DNA of 49,742 bases from Methylacidiphilales bacterium (GTDB taxonomy: Bacteria > Verrucomicrobiota > Verrucomicrobiia > Methylacidiphilales > UBA1321). The stretch lies in NCBI GenBank assembly GCA_026225555.1, contig JAMFSY010000113.1, positions 1 to 49,742 on the forward strand, read 5' to 3'. Below are positions 7,906-17,094 of the stretch, piece after piece. The notes under the pieces were generated by a model, which was given only the letters and a program-made list of their open reading frames with translations, was not told the DNA's origin and ran no database searches. Made by a program: the position numbers and the translations under genes. Positions within the stretch are counted from its first letter, which is position 1, and every line of letters starts with the position of its first letter.

Positions 7906-9780
7906 TCAAGTAGAGTAGGTGGGCTGGACGAAGTTTTTCGATCGGATTTGGGTCGGAGTAAGGCCGAGGCGGCGGAAACGCAGCATGAATCCCCAAGCCA
8001 GACCTCTGTTGATATCCATCGCAATATGGAGGGTGTGGATACCTTGGGCGAGCCGCACCTTCTTCCTGCTTTGGTCTGCGATGCAGGGATTGATCCCGTT
8101 GATGTCGGTGAAGAAGGGTTGTCCGTCAATCCAAAGACGGAAGGGACCATCATAGCCCATGAGAACCTCGAGCTTCATCGGTTCGGGAAGGTCGATCCGG
8201 GAGGCGAAGAAAGCGTGGCCGCTCTTGCCTTTCCAGAAGGCATGCTCATTAACAAGGCCTGAATAGGGATTCTGGAAATAATCGTGGACGGTCGCTTCCC
8301 AGGCCTCGATATCCGGAAAGGTGATCTCAGAAAGAGGACGGGCGGCAGGCAGCACGCCGGTCTTTTTCCACCGCAGAATGAAGGGGAGATCGGCTCGCGG
8401 TTTCTGAAACGCGAGCGGGCCGAAGACGGGAACGGAAAAATCCCGATCGTCCGTGATGTTGCAAACCGGTGTAAGACCGTGGCCGTAGGAAAGACGGACC
8501 AGGCTATCTGGAGGAGACTTGAGATAAAGACGCGCCGTGGCATTGAGGAGGGCAATCTTGTAAATGATATCGATCTTTTCTCCGTCGGCATCAACGAGAG
8601 CGAAACCATTCGGCTCACCTTGGGCGCGGAGTCCTCCAACGACATGGTCGAAACGAACATCGACGACGGTGCTGTTGGTTTTAGGGTCGTGCCGGGGAAC
8701 GCCGATGGCTTTAAGCCGGGGCGGACGGACTTCCCGGCGATTGCCGCAGGCGAGAAGATCGGTGATCCGCGCCAGCCGCGCGCCAAGTCGCAGGTGGCCC
8801 TCGGCGCCGATGTGAATGTGATCGTCAAGGGGAAGGTCGATGGCGGAGACGGTTTCCAGACGAACGATTCTGTCGGGCAGGATACGCTGCTCTTCCTGAA
8901 TCCGGTTCCAGGCAATTTTATTCGCGCCCTGATCAAAGACGCGCGCGATCTGGACAATAACCCATGGGAGGCGGGGTTGGCCTAGGTCGCGCCGCGTAGC
9001 GGCAACAAGCCGCCTCATCCGTTCTCGGTAAAGAAGGGCATCGACGTCCGTGGCATCGCTCTCCCCCTGATACCAGAGAACCCCTGCCACGGGCTGCCCG
9101 GTGCCCCGGACCGAGAGGAGCAGCGAACCGTAGAGAGAGGCCCCCTCTTTCCGCTTTTCAGCCGGATCCCACTGCGTCATGGAGGTTCCACCGTGAGCCG
9201 TGCAGATGAGGGCCTGCGGGATCCCGGAGCGTTTCAACATTTCATGGGCAAAATAAAGTCCCGGTCCGACGCCCTTCCGCTCCTTGCGGCGCTGCCGTTC
9301 TGCTTCCTGCCGCGTGCATTGCCGGTCGCTATGACATGGATCGGGAGACTCGGCCTTGACGTGAAGCGGTTCGACCGCCAGCCGCCACTCGCGACGCATG
9401 GAGAACGAATGGATCAAGGGGTGGGATCGTGCCGCTCCTTCCCGGTTTCCGCACCCCTCCATATTGCTCTGCCCGGCGAGCACCCAAACGTCGCCGACAA
9501 AAAAGGAGGGGATGAGCACCACCTCTCTCCCACCCTTGACTCGAAGTTCAAGACGATAGGGGCCGCCCGTAGGAATGCCCTCAAGTCGGGCGGTGAACTT
9601 TCCCTTTTCCGCTCGCCCCACCCGACGCTCCTTCCAGCCCCGAAGGGGGCCTCCTCTCTTCTTGATCGTGGCAACAATGACGCCGGTTTCCAACGTGGTG
9701 CCAACAAGGAGGGCAAAGGCACCGCTGGAATCGCGGCGCTGGAGCACTTGTCCCGGGGCAAGACCGTTTAGAAGTTTCAT
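7906..9780 (-). CDS. Sialate O-acetylesterase-like SGNH hydrolase
   Basis: 624 residues. An N-terminal sandwich is followed by an SASA-type domain: LAGQSNMEG carries nucleophile Ser105, CTAHGGTSMTQW and LWYQGESD match oxyanion-hole blocks, and DLPLDDHIHIG (Asp319/320, His321/323) supplies the base. The C-terminal 150 residues form another sandwich (WMLRF-type strands). The family removes acetyl esters from sialic acid or other acylated sugars. No clear signal peptide is seen. The ATG at 9780 begins 10 bases after the transporter stop; a TTG at 9798 is an alternative. Placement between a sugar transporter and a deacetylase fits side-chain removal from an acetylated glycan. Confidence 0.85.
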   Translation of the reverse strand: MKLLNGLAPGQVLQRRDSSGAFALLVGTTLETGVIVATIKKRGGPLRGWKERRVGRAEKGKFTARLEGIPTGGPYRLELRVKGGREVVLIPSFFVGDVWVLAGQSNMEGCGNREGAARSHPLIHSFSMRREWRLAVEPLHVKAESPDPCHSDRQCTRQEAERQRRKERKGVGPGLYFAHEMLKRSGIPQALICTAHGGTSMTQWDPAEKRKEGASLYGSLLLSVRGTGQPVAGVLWYQGESDATDVDALLYRERMRRLVAATRRDLGQPRLPWVIVQIARVFDQGANKIAWNRIQEEQRILPDRIVRLETVSAIDLPLDDHIHIGAEGHLRLGARLARITDLLACGNRREVRPPRLKAIGVPRHDPKTNSTVVDVRFDHVVGGLRAQGEPNGFALVDADGEKIDIIYKIALLNATARLYLKSPPDSLVRLSYGHGLTPVCNITDDRDFSVPVFGPLAFQKPRADLPFILRWKKTGVLPAARPLSEITFPDIEAWEATVHDYFQNPYSGLVNEHAFWKGKSGHAFFASRIDLPEPMKLEVLMGYDGPFRLWIDGQPFFTDINGINPCIADQSRKKVRLAQGIHTLHIAMDINRGLAWGFMLRFRRLGLTPTQIRSKNFVQPTYST

Positions 9781-9790
9781 AAAAGAAAGT

Positions 9791-11737
9791 TCAGGCAACC
9801 TCGTCCAGATTTCGGTGATTTTTCACCGTCCCGTCGTCGAGACTGTTCACCTGCTCGCTCCGGAGCCGCTTGAAAAAGCGGCGGATGCCGCGAATTCCCC
9901 CCCACGTGAACCAAACGCCGGTGACCAGGGCAAAGAAAACCGGAAACCCAACCCCGACGACATGCCAAAACACAGGCCAGAAGAAGCTCGGCCACCGCCA
10001 GAAACAATTCCACAGCGTCCCGAGCACAAAGATGCCGGACAAGAACATGCTCCAGCCAAAGAACCCCCCCGCAATCCACTTGTCTCCCCTCGTGAAGTTC
10101 CCATCGATTCCGATCAATCTCTCCAGCCAGGGCGGCTCCGTGGCGGGAACGATGCCCCTCTCCTGAGCCGGGGCATACTTTCCGCGATGGAGCAGCCGAT
10201 CCATGTCAAAGTCTTCCTTGTTCGTCAGCAACGAGACCACGACATAGAGAAAAACGGAGGCCAGCATGGCACCAAAAAAGATCTGAAGGCCATTAAGCGG
10301 AAATTGGGAGTCGAGCTGCCGTCCGATGATCCCCGAGACGGCAAGAGTGGAACCCGTAAGGAGAGCCGCCCACGCACCAGCCGTCGTCCCCTTTTTCCAA
10401 TAGAGTCCTCCAAGGATCGCCGAGCCGATCCCTCCTACATAGATAGCCGTGGTCACGGCCCACCACATGACGATATAATCGACCTGGCGATAGAATGTTC
10501 CGAAGAGAAAGGCGAAAAGGGCGACTCCGGCTATCGAACAGCGCAAAACGAAAATGTGCTGCTTCGGCCCAAAGGGCTTCTTGCGGAGCGGGACCAGGAC
10601 ATCCTGGACAAAGATGCTGCCCCATGAGTGGAGATGGGTGGCATCGCCGCCAAAGATGCCCATCAGAAAAATCGCGCAAAGCCCCCCCTTGATGCCAATC
10701 GGGAGCAGATGAGAGACGGCTATGGTCACCTGCATCTGATTCTGCACATTTGGATCGGAGATGCGGCCGACCTCATGGCCCACGGCGGAAGCACCTGAAG
10801 CAAAAGCAGGATGATTGAGGAAGGTCATCGCACAGACTCCCAAAAGGACAACCACGGCGCCCTTTCCCATTTCCCTCCAGCGGCCCATGACGTTTCCCAT
10901 CCTGGCCTCGTGAGGGGAAAGAGCAGCCCCTTGGTAGCCGGCCGCGTTTTGCCACGCCATCGTTCCGTAGATACCCAGCACCAGCTGCATAAGTACGTAC
11001 CAGATATTGAAGTCTTTCACTCCACTCGAATCGAATGGATTGAGGAGGGATTGGCCCGCCGGACGGTCTTGGAGTACGGTGACGATCTGCGGCCACGCGA
11101 ACATCTTGAGGAGGGCGACGATAATGAAGAGATAGATGATCTGGGAGACGATTCCCTCCAGGCAATTGATGATCATCACGGTCACCAATCCCCCGGAGAG
11201 GCTCACAAACAGGGAGATCGAGAGAAAGAGGCCCATCATCGGGACGTAGGTCGGCATGGTGATCCCGTGGAAAACGAGATTCTCAGGAAAGCCCCAGAAA
11301 TAGGCCAGGCACCGCGCTCCCACGGCGGGAATAATGCCGAAGTTAAGAATTCCGGCGAAGAAAGAGAGACCACCCGCGAACAGCCGGAATGCCTTGCTGT
11401 ATCGCAACTCGAAGAACTGGGCCATCGTCATCGCCCGCGTTTCTCGAAAGCGATAGGCGACAAATCCTGAAATGCCGACGATCGAGATAATCGGGCCAGT
11501 AAGCCAAGTCCACCAGGTCAGGGAAAAACCTGAATGGGAGATATATTCAAATGCGGCGACGAAAACGACCGCTCCAGCCTGCATCTCCCCGCCCGCGATC
11601 GAAAGCAGGTATCGGTCCGCCACCCGCCCTCCCGACATGAAGTCGGCTACTCCACGGACATACCGCCGGCAATAAAAGCCGACGATAAAGACCAGCACCA
11701 AAGGGGTGATCGCGATGATCCAGTCAAGAACGGTCAT
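9791..11737 (-). CDS. Sodium:solute symporter (SSS family)
   Basis: 648 residues with more than a dozen hydrophobic segments, starting with WIIAITPLVLVFIVGFYCRR. The family hallmarks are SGGRVADRYLLSIAGGEMQAG near the first helices and a GGIGSAILGGLYWKKGTTAG segment late in the protein. It should import a sugar or sugar acid with Na+ across the inner membrane. A long charged loop after the core (about 515-560) and two extra terminal helices resemble Planctomycetes/Verrucomicrobia members. Its ATG overlaps the stop of the 73-residue ORF as ATGA, so translation is probably coupled. It is the only transporter in the window and the natural uptake route for the operon's products. Confidence 0.9.
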   Translation of the reverse strand: MTVLDWIIAITPLVLVFIVGFYCRRYVRGVADFMSGGRVADRYLLSIAGGEMQAGAVVFVAAFEYISHSGFSLTWWTWLTGPIISIVGISGFVAYRFRETRAMTMAQFFELRYSKAFRLFAGGLSFFAGILNFGIIPAVGARCLAYFWGFPENLVFHGITMPTYVPMMGLFLSISLFVSLSGGLVTVMIINCLEGIVSQIIYLFIIVALLKMFAWPQIVTVLQDRPAGQSLLNPFDSSGVKDFNIWYVLMQLVLGIYGTMAWQNAAGYQGAALSPHEARMGNVMGRWREMGKGAVVVLLGVCAMTFLNHPAFASGASAVGHEVGRISDPNVQNQMQVTIAVSHLLPIGIKGGLCAIFLMGIFGGDATHLHSWGSIFVQDVLVPLRKKPFGPKQHIFVLRCSIAGVALFAFLFGTFYRQVDYIVMWWAVTTAIYVGGIGSAILGGLYWKKGTTAGAWAALLTGSTLAVSGIIGRQLDSQFPLNGLQIFFGAMLASVFLYVVVSLLTNKEDFDMDRLLHRGKYAPAQERGIVPATEPPWLERLIGIDGNFTRGDKWIAGGFFGWSMFLSGIFVLGTLWNCFWRWPSFFWPVFWHVVGVGFPVFFALVTGVWFTWGGIRGIRRFFKRLRSEQVNSLDDGTVKNHRNLDEVA

Positions 11738-11955
11738 AATCCAGCGCTGAGCTTCCGGGAACGAATGAAGGTCACCTGCTGCCAGCCCATTTTGAGACCG
11801 AAAAGGATATGGAAGAGGGCATACTCACAGACGGCACTGCATTGGCCGTATAACCGCAGAAGAGGCGGATGCCTCGCTGCCAGATTCCCAAAGCGACAAA
11901 GTTCTTTACCGGGCCTGCCCGGTAGAACCGCTTCGATCCCAGGGAAAGTGCTCAT
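11734..11955 (-). CDS. Small conserved-position protein of 73 residues between GH2 and transporter genes
   Basis: The frame exactly fills the space between two genes. Its ATG (11955) overlaps the GH2 stop as ATGA, and its TGA overlaps the transporter ATG as ATGA. Such double coupling is hard to explain if the frame is not translated. The product is basic at the C-terminus (FIRSRKLS) with one moderately hydrophobic stretch (YALFHILFGLKMGW) that could be a short membrane segment. I recognise no family. It may be a small partner of the SSS carrier, or just a translation bridge. Confidence 0.6.
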   Translation of the reverse strand: MSTFPGIEAVLPGRPGKELCRFGNLAARHPPLLRLYGQCSAVCEYALFHILFGLKMGWQQVTFIRSRKLSAGL

Positions 11956-14612
11956 GGACCTTGGATGTGCTGGGTGAAGAAGTGTTTGAGGCCATAGTGA
12001 GTGTCGTATCGGATCTCCACAGTGCCGGTAAAATTATCGGGCGGATCAACGTCAAATGTTCCTCCCGCCTTTATTTCGATCGCGTAGCGGGTTCGCGGAA
12101 CATCAATACCATCGGAGATGAAGATGAATGAGACGTCGCGCATCGGCGCCGCGCTCTTGTTCGTAAAGGTCCACTTGTCGCCGTTTTTTTCAAAGGAGAA
12201 TAGGAGATAGAGCTCGCGGATGAAGGCGCGTCCACGCTCGTCCTCGAACTCGCCATGAAAGGGAAAGAGGAAGCCCCCCGCCGAGCCCGGCGTCTTCGAG
12301 ATGATATCCCACTTGCTCCTCATTTCAGCCTCCCAGGCATCAATCTTTCCGTCGCGGTCTTTCTTCCCGCCATGAGTTCCCCACTCGGTAAAGACGAGCG
12401 GTTTGTCCCCGGCCCCCTGGAAGATGATCGGCGCATCGTGCGCCGACTTCACCGGGACGGAATAGATATTCCATCCCACCACGTCCTGGCCATCATAAAA
12501 GATCCAGTTATCCTGCAAGACATCGAGATTGGCGAAGGTGACCGGGCGGTGGTAAGGGTCCCCTGCCCGGAAGGCGTCCCGGATCGCGACGAGATACTTC
12601 TGGAGTATCTCCCGGTCGGAGTATCCCGCGGTATGCCATAATTCGTTGGCGCCGTTCCAGATCAGGATGTTCGGAGCCTGCCCGATCAGGGTGGCCAGGT
12701 TGCGATGCCGGTCGGTCGCCAACCGATAATCCGGGTTTTCCAGATCACCCAAGGCCCCGATATCGAGGTCGGTCGAGCCCGCCGTCGTGCAGGGCATGAC
12801 CATCATCCCCGCATCGAAAGCCGCCTGGAGCTGCCAGGGCTGAAGCTGGTTGATCCGGAGGGCGTTGATTCCCTCCTGCTGGTAAAACCGAAGCTTGCGC
12901 AGGAATTCCCGCCGCGTCACCGTCCCCTGTTCGATGCCAACATCGCTGTTTACCCCGCGGATATCATAGGGCTCTCCGTTCACCCGCAGCACCCGGTCCT
13001 TGATGTCGACGACCACCCCGTTGAAGGCAATCTCCTCCTCGTGCAGCGGTTGGTCCTGCTGGTCGAGGAGAACCGCGCGGGCCCGATAGTCGGTGAAGCG
13101 GGCGGAGAGAGTGAAGTCGGCATGGGCCTTGCCCCCGACCACGGGCACGGTCTGCACGTTTCCCTCGCATAAGAAGCGAACCTTGGCCGCATTTCCGACT
13201 ACTGTGCAGTCGAACCCGTGTACCGCCGTTCCGTCGTCGGCCACCTTCTCCGGTGGAATCCGCACGAAGCGTTCGATCGTCGGCCCGGGAGAAGCCGCGA
13301 GGTAAACCGAGCCGAGCAGGCCGAAGACATTCTGCGCCGCGCGGTCGTTTCGATTCTTGTAAATCCACCAACCGCGCAAGGGATCGCCATAAATGCGCGC
13401 CGCGATGACGTTCCGGCCCGGCACGAGGAGGCCGGTAACATCGTAGGCATACGGCCATTTGTATTCGCCCGAGAAGATCGGCAGGTAGAGGCGCTTGGCA
13501 TCGTCAGGCAGCGCCGACAGGTCGAAAGGGAAAGGTATCCCCAACCGTTCGAAGAGACCCCAGGTGGCGGCCTGCTTGACCGGGACGCCCTGCGTCTTCG
13601 GACTGCGGGTTCCGTTCTCGACGATCCATTGCCATTCTTCCAGGACCGAGGCTTGCGTGCCCGCCAGTTTGCCGTTCACGTAAAGGCGTCCGGCCTCGGA
13701 AAGGTCATCGCAACGGAGGTAGACTTTCCCTTTGAGAACGTCGGCGGGAACATCGACCTCGCGCCGGTACCAATAATAGCCTCCCTGCTGATCGGGCGTC
13801 GCCGGTTCCGGCACCGTGGTCGCCGTCCAGGAAGAGTCGTTGTAATTAGGCTGGGCCGGACTTTCGTCGGCCAGATAGGCGTAGTCCCAACTCTTCTCGC
13901 CCACGAACGATTTTTTCCAGGTCCCGTCGAGGGGGATGCGGCTCAACCCCGGGTCGAAAGCGATCGAATCCCAATCGACCGCATTCTCGTAATGGGCGTA
14001 GTAGAGCGGCTCGATCTTGTCGAAGGTAAGGAGCTGAAACTGGTCGAGGTAGATTTTGGTTTTCTCTGTCTGCCAGTCGGCAGTCTGGGGAGACAAGGTA
14101 ACCGAGGTGATCCGGGCACGAGCCTCCCCGCGCGCGGCGCCGCCCAAGTCGTGCAGTTCAAGGTAGAGGTGGTCCTTCCCTGGGGCGATAACATAGGCGG
14201 GAACGTTATCCAGGTAGAAGCGGTAGGGATGAGACCCGGTCACCAGCGGAGCAGGGAATTCCAAATGAATGCGGGTATTCCAGAAGTCGGCCGGATCGGC
14301 CAAACTAAAGGCGATACGGAGAATCGGCTTGTCAATATCCGCCGTCGCCTCGATGTAGCCGCCGGGAAGATAATTGGCCAGGTCTGTAACCGGGCCGAGA
14401 TCGATCTGGATATAATCATCCGAATTGGCGATGTCGTTAAAATCGACGTCGATGGAACCGCCCGATGCACTCATCTGGAAGGCTTTGGCGGCAGCTTGGG
14501 GCACCGGATCCGGGCCGGAGCCAGGCCAGAGGACGCGATTGTCAGCGGCGGCCGCACCTAAAATCGTGGCCAGAAAGAACGTCAGTAAAATACCCGAACG
14601 ATGAAGCATCAT
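11952..14612 (-). CDS. Secreted glycoside hydrolase family 2-type enzyme
   Basis: 886 residues. A signal peptide (MMLHRSGILLTFFLATILGA) precedes an N-terminal sandwich of about 170 residues, then GH2-like sugar-binding (YYWYRREVDVP, LYVNGKLAGT) and immunoglobulin-like domains, and a TIM barrel from about 545 (NGEPYDIRGVN). WNGANELWH gives acid/base Glu657 and VFTEWGTHGG gives nucleophile Glu743. Beta-galactosidase, beta-glucuronidase or beta-mannosidase activity is possible; sequence alone does not separate them. The start is the ATG pair at 14612/14609 because the signal peptide follows; the longer frame to 14819 runs into the preceding gene. Its stop overlaps the 73-residue ORF. Confidence 0.85.
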   Translation of the reverse strand: MMLHRSGILLTFFLATILGAAAADNRVLWPGSGPDPVPQAAAKAFQMSASGGSIDVDFNDIANSDDYIQIDLGPVTDLANYLPGGYIEATADIDKPILRIAFSLADPADFWNTRIHLEFPAPLVTGSHPYRFYLDNVPAYVIAPGKDHLYLELHDLGGAARGEARARITSVTLSPQTADWQTEKTKIYLDQFQLLTFDKIEPLYYAHYENAVDWDSIAFDPGLSRIPLDGTWKKSFVGEKSWDYAYLADESPAQPNYNDSSWTATTVPEPATPDQQGGYYWYRREVDVPADVLKGKVYLRCDDLSEAGRLYVNGKLAGTQASVLEEWQWIVENGTRSPKTQGVPVKQAATWGLFERLGIPFPFDLSALPDDAKRLYLPIFSGEYKWPYAYDVTGLLVPGRNVIAARIYGDPLRGWWIYKNRNDRAAQNVFGLLGSVYLAASPGPTIERFVRIPPEKVADDGTAVHGFDCTVVGNAAKVRFLCEGNVQTVPVVGGKAHADFTLSARFTDYRARAVLLDQQDQPLHEEEIAFNGVVVDIKDRVLRVNGEPYDIRGVNSDVGIEQGTVTRREFLRKLRFYQQEGINALRINQLQPWQLQAAFDAGMMVMPCTTAGSTDLDIGALGDLENPDYRLATDRHRNLATLIGQAPNILIWNGANELWHTAGYSDREILQKYLVAIRDAFRAGDPYHRPVTFANLDVLQDNWIFYDGQDVVGWNIYSVPVKSAHDAPIIFQGAGDKPLVFTEWGTHGGKKDRDGKIDAWEAEMRSKWDIISKTPGSAGGFLFPFHGEFEDERGRAFIRELYLLFSFEKNGDKWTFTNKSAAPMRDVSFIFISDGIDVPRTRYAIEIKAGGTFDVDPPDNFTGTVEIRYDTHYGLKHFFTQHIQGP

Positions 14613-14695
14613 GGAAAACGCACCCTTGCTGGAAACTCGAGGTCTTGAAATGGATATACAGGCCGCGTGGCGGAGCCGAAAAGCGGAGGCGCCGA

Positions 14696-14715
14696 GGGCG
14701 CAAAATCCAGCGCCC
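14696..14715 (-). other. GC-rich hairpin between surface-protein and GH2 genes
   Basis: GGGCGC and GCGCCC pair around an 8-base loop in the 128-base gap between the first and second genes of the operon. No T-run follows in the minus direction, so it is not a canonical terminator. It could stabilise the 3' end of the first message or attenuate readthrough, giving more surface protein than enzyme. Confidence 0.35.
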
Positions 14716-14740
14716 AAGAAACCCAAAATGCAGGATGGAG

Positions 14741-16927
14741 CTAAGCCTCCCGACTCACTCCCCGACGCAGGCGGCTTCCCCACATAACAAGCGCGCCAAG
14801 TCCGATGCCAAGCAACCACTCCGGGCTGGGCTCGGGCACGGCGACAACATCGAGCGTCAGCAAATCGCCCGAAATACTCGCGGTATAGAGATTGGCGTTA
14901 ACTCCTTCCAGCGTCACGTTTGAAGCGTCGTTGAACGTTCCATTGAGTGACGTCGTCCCGCTAAAGAGATTGAATGTAGAACTGCTTCCCGAAATCGAGA
15001 AGCCGCTGAGCAGATTGATCGTCAGGGTCGCGTCATTGAGATTGATCGTACCGCTGCCCAAAATTTGATCGTAGGATGAGCTCGAAGCAAAGTTGAAGAC
15101 GCTGGTCGAGATGGAGGTGCTGGCGACGCCGAGGTTGGTCGTGACGCCGCTATTGATCGTGAGCGCCGCGACAGTCGCCCCCGCTGTGCCACCTCCGGGG
15201 GTGAGCCCCCCCGTGGTAAAGCCGATCGTTCCGCCGGCGGTAGTGCTGGCAACCGTGCCCGCCCCGATCAGGTTCTGGGCATTGAGCGCCAGGGCGTGAT
15301 TGTTGAGATCAAGGGTTGCGTTTCTATTCACCTGGGTGTTACCGGTCGTCGTGATTGCCGATAACATCTGCAGTGTCGCTGCGTTCGAGCTGTTGCCCAC
15401 CAAGAGGCCGCCGATGCTCCGGTTCGAGGTCAGGGTCGCCGTTCCAGTGCCTTGAGTGCCTGTATAGTAGAAGGTGCTTGCGGAATTGATCGTCGTCACG
15501 CCGCCGGCGACCTGGCTCAGATTGTTGGCGACACCCGCTCCAGTCGCCTCGAGGATCACGTTGCCGCCGATTCCCATATCGACCGCGTGCAGGTCGAACG
15601 AGGTGGCCGCGAAAACACCCTGGCTATTGGCGATGGTGCTCCCGATTGAACTGCTGCCAGAAGAGTTATTGATGAAAAGCGAGTCGTCGATTGCTGTCAC
15701 ACCGGTGGTCACAGACACCGTGGGAGCGAAGGCACCTGTGAAGGTGCCTGTAGTCGTGTTGTTGGTGGCAGCGTCATAGGAGAATCCCGCCAGGTCGATC
15801 GTCTGCGAATTACCGCCGATGACGGTGCCGGTCGCCGCTGCGAACGCGAACGGCACACTCCCCGTCTGCCCAGAAATCGTCGAGCCAGTCAGCGTGTTCA
15901 GCACCAAATTCGAGCCCAGCTTCAGGATCTGATTCTGATAAGCAGATAAGCCCCCGATGGACAATTGGAGTTCATCAACAGCGTTACCGGAGGCAGTCGA
16001 GATGTAGGTTTGAGTCACAAGGAATGGGGTAGCCGAAGTGGGGTTATCAGTGGTCCCATTCGGGGCGTTGTTATCGCGGACCACGAACTCAATGGGAGAA
16101 CCGATACTGTACGTCTGCGCGGTGTTTTGGTTGATGGAATAAAGAGAGACGGAGCCCGCACCCCAGCCACTCCAGGTCACCCCGGTACCGATCGTGGCAT
16201 TGCCCTCAATGAAAAGTGATTGTCCCGTGGTGGCGGCGGCGCCGGTGCTAGTGGACTCGATCGTGGCTCCTGTGGCGGCGTTCAGGGTCCCCAGATAGAA
16301 GCGGTTCGCCCCCCCCGCGGCGGCGAGATTGATCGTGCCGGTGGAAGCAACCGCCAGCGTCGTATTCCCATAGAACTGGAACCAAGCCCCGGCCGAGTCG
16401 TCGTCGGCCATCACGAGAGACCCGTTCAGCTGCACGGTCCCGACGTCCCCAGATGCGCCTATCCATGTTCTTTGGCTGGGTAAAGCCGTGTCCGTTGCCA
16501 AGCCAATCGCCATCGTGGCGCCGCTGTCGATCGTCAGGGTTTTACCGGCCAGGATGATATCCTCAGGCCCAGAAGCCGAATCCATATTCAGCGCCGACGT
16601 GATCTCCAGTGATTTCAGCAACTTAAGTGTCGTGGTGGCCGCGTTGGTCGATTGGATCATGTTCAGGGTGCCGAGCGTCCCCGAGGCGGAAGTGTCGTAG
16701 GTGGCCGTTGTGGTGGAGGCGAGGTTGCTAAGACTGGCCGTATCCCCACTGGTCGGGCCGACGGTGGAAGTGGTGGGGGTCCAATCTGCGGGAGCGCTCC
16801 AGTTTCCAGTTGTGTTCGCGCTATTCCACGAGTAGGTGGTCTGTGCCGTCAAGGGCAGGCTCACCCCCATGAAGGCCACACACCAAAGCAGATGCCAACG
16901 ATACCCGATTTGTCTCTTGGATTTCAT
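14741..16927 (-). CDS. PEP-CTERM surface protein with beta-strand (autotransporter-like) repeats
   Basis: 728 residues. A signal peptide ends near LPLTAQTT, and then SWNSANTTGNWSAPADW, a familiar start of verrucomicrobial passenger-like proteins. A long Thr/Ser/Ala/Gly-rich beta-helix-like body has many LNLDNHAL- and TLTINL-type strands. The tail is VPEP (PEP at 698-700), a hydrophobic segment (WLLGIGLGALVMW) and RLRR, the tripartite PEP-CTERM signal read by exosortase. The protein is expected outside the inner membrane, perhaps anchored in exopolysaccharide. It is first in the minus-strand carbohydrate operon, so it may bind the substrate. Operator site B and a TTGACA hexamer lie upstream. 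Confidence 0.85.
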   Translation of the reverse strand: MKSKRQIGYRWHLLWCVAFMGVSLPLTAQTTYSWNSANTTGNWSAPADWTPTTSTVGPTSGDTASLSNLASTTTATYDTSASGTLGTLNMIQSTNAATTTLKLLKSLEITSALNMDSASGPEDIILAGKTLTIDSGATMAIGLATDTALPSQRTWIGASGDVGTVQLNGSLVMADDDSAGAWFQFYGNTTLAVASTGTINLAAAGGANRFYLGTLNAATGATIESTSTGAAATTGQSLFIEGNATIGTGVTWSGWGAGSVSLYSINQNTAQTYSIGSPIEFVVRDNNAPNGTTDNPTSATPFLVTQTYISTASGNAVDELQLSIGGLSAYQNQILKLGSNLVLNTLTGSTISGQTGSVPFAFAAATGTVIGGNSQTIDLAGFSYDAATNNTTTGTFTGAFAPTVSVTTGVTAIDDSLFINNSSGSSSIGSTIANSQGVFAATSFDLHAVDMGIGGNVILEATGAGVANNLSQVAGGVTTINSASTFYYTGTQGTGTATLTSNRSIGGLLVGNSSNAATLQMLSAITTTGNTQVNRNATLDLNNHALALNAQNLIGAGTVASTTAGGTIGFTTGGLTPGGGTAGATVAALTINSGVTTNLGVASTSISTSVFNFASSSSYDQILGSGTINLNDATLTINLLSGFSISGSSSTFNLFSGTTSLNGTFNDASNVTLEGVNANLYTASISGDLLTLDVVAVPEPSPEWLLGIGLGALVMWGSRLRRGVSREA

Positions 16928-16984
16928 AATAGTAGATTTTCGAAAAATTCAGTGTAAAGGCTGGGCCGCTCGACTTATTCAACG

Positions 16985-17002
16985 TTCATTGACTCGTTTC
17001 AT
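16985..17002 (-). promoter_or_regulatory. LacI-type operator site B
   Basis: The plus strand reads TTCATTGACTCGTTTCAT, differing from site A at one of 18 bases. It lies in the divergent gap between the PEP-CTERM operon (58 bases from its start) and the gene at 17095. On the minus strand a perfect TTGACA (17028-17023) lies just upstream, though no strong -10 box is seen at standard spacing. Confidence 0.58.
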
Positions 17003-17058
17003 TGTCCGAAAATACGCTAAAATGTCAAATAAAAAGATAACGCTTTTATGAGAACCGC

Positions 17059-17079
17059 CGTTTCAAGGAATCGTTTCAA
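17059..17079 (+). promoter_or_regulatory. LacI-type operator site C (tandem half-sites)
   Basis: CGTTTCA occurs twice (17059-17065 and 17072-17078), 13 bases apart, and the second belongs to GGAATCGTTTCA, which differs from the site A core at one base. It is 16 bases upstream of the start at 17095, and together with site B it covers the divergent promoter region. Confidence 0.5.
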
Positions 17080-17094
17080 AATGCGCTTGAGTGG

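Noticed and set aside
13218..14561. 447-codon plus-strand open frame
   Set aside because: Antisense to the GH2 gene with its signal peptide and both catalytic Glu residues; composition is typical of a shadow frame.
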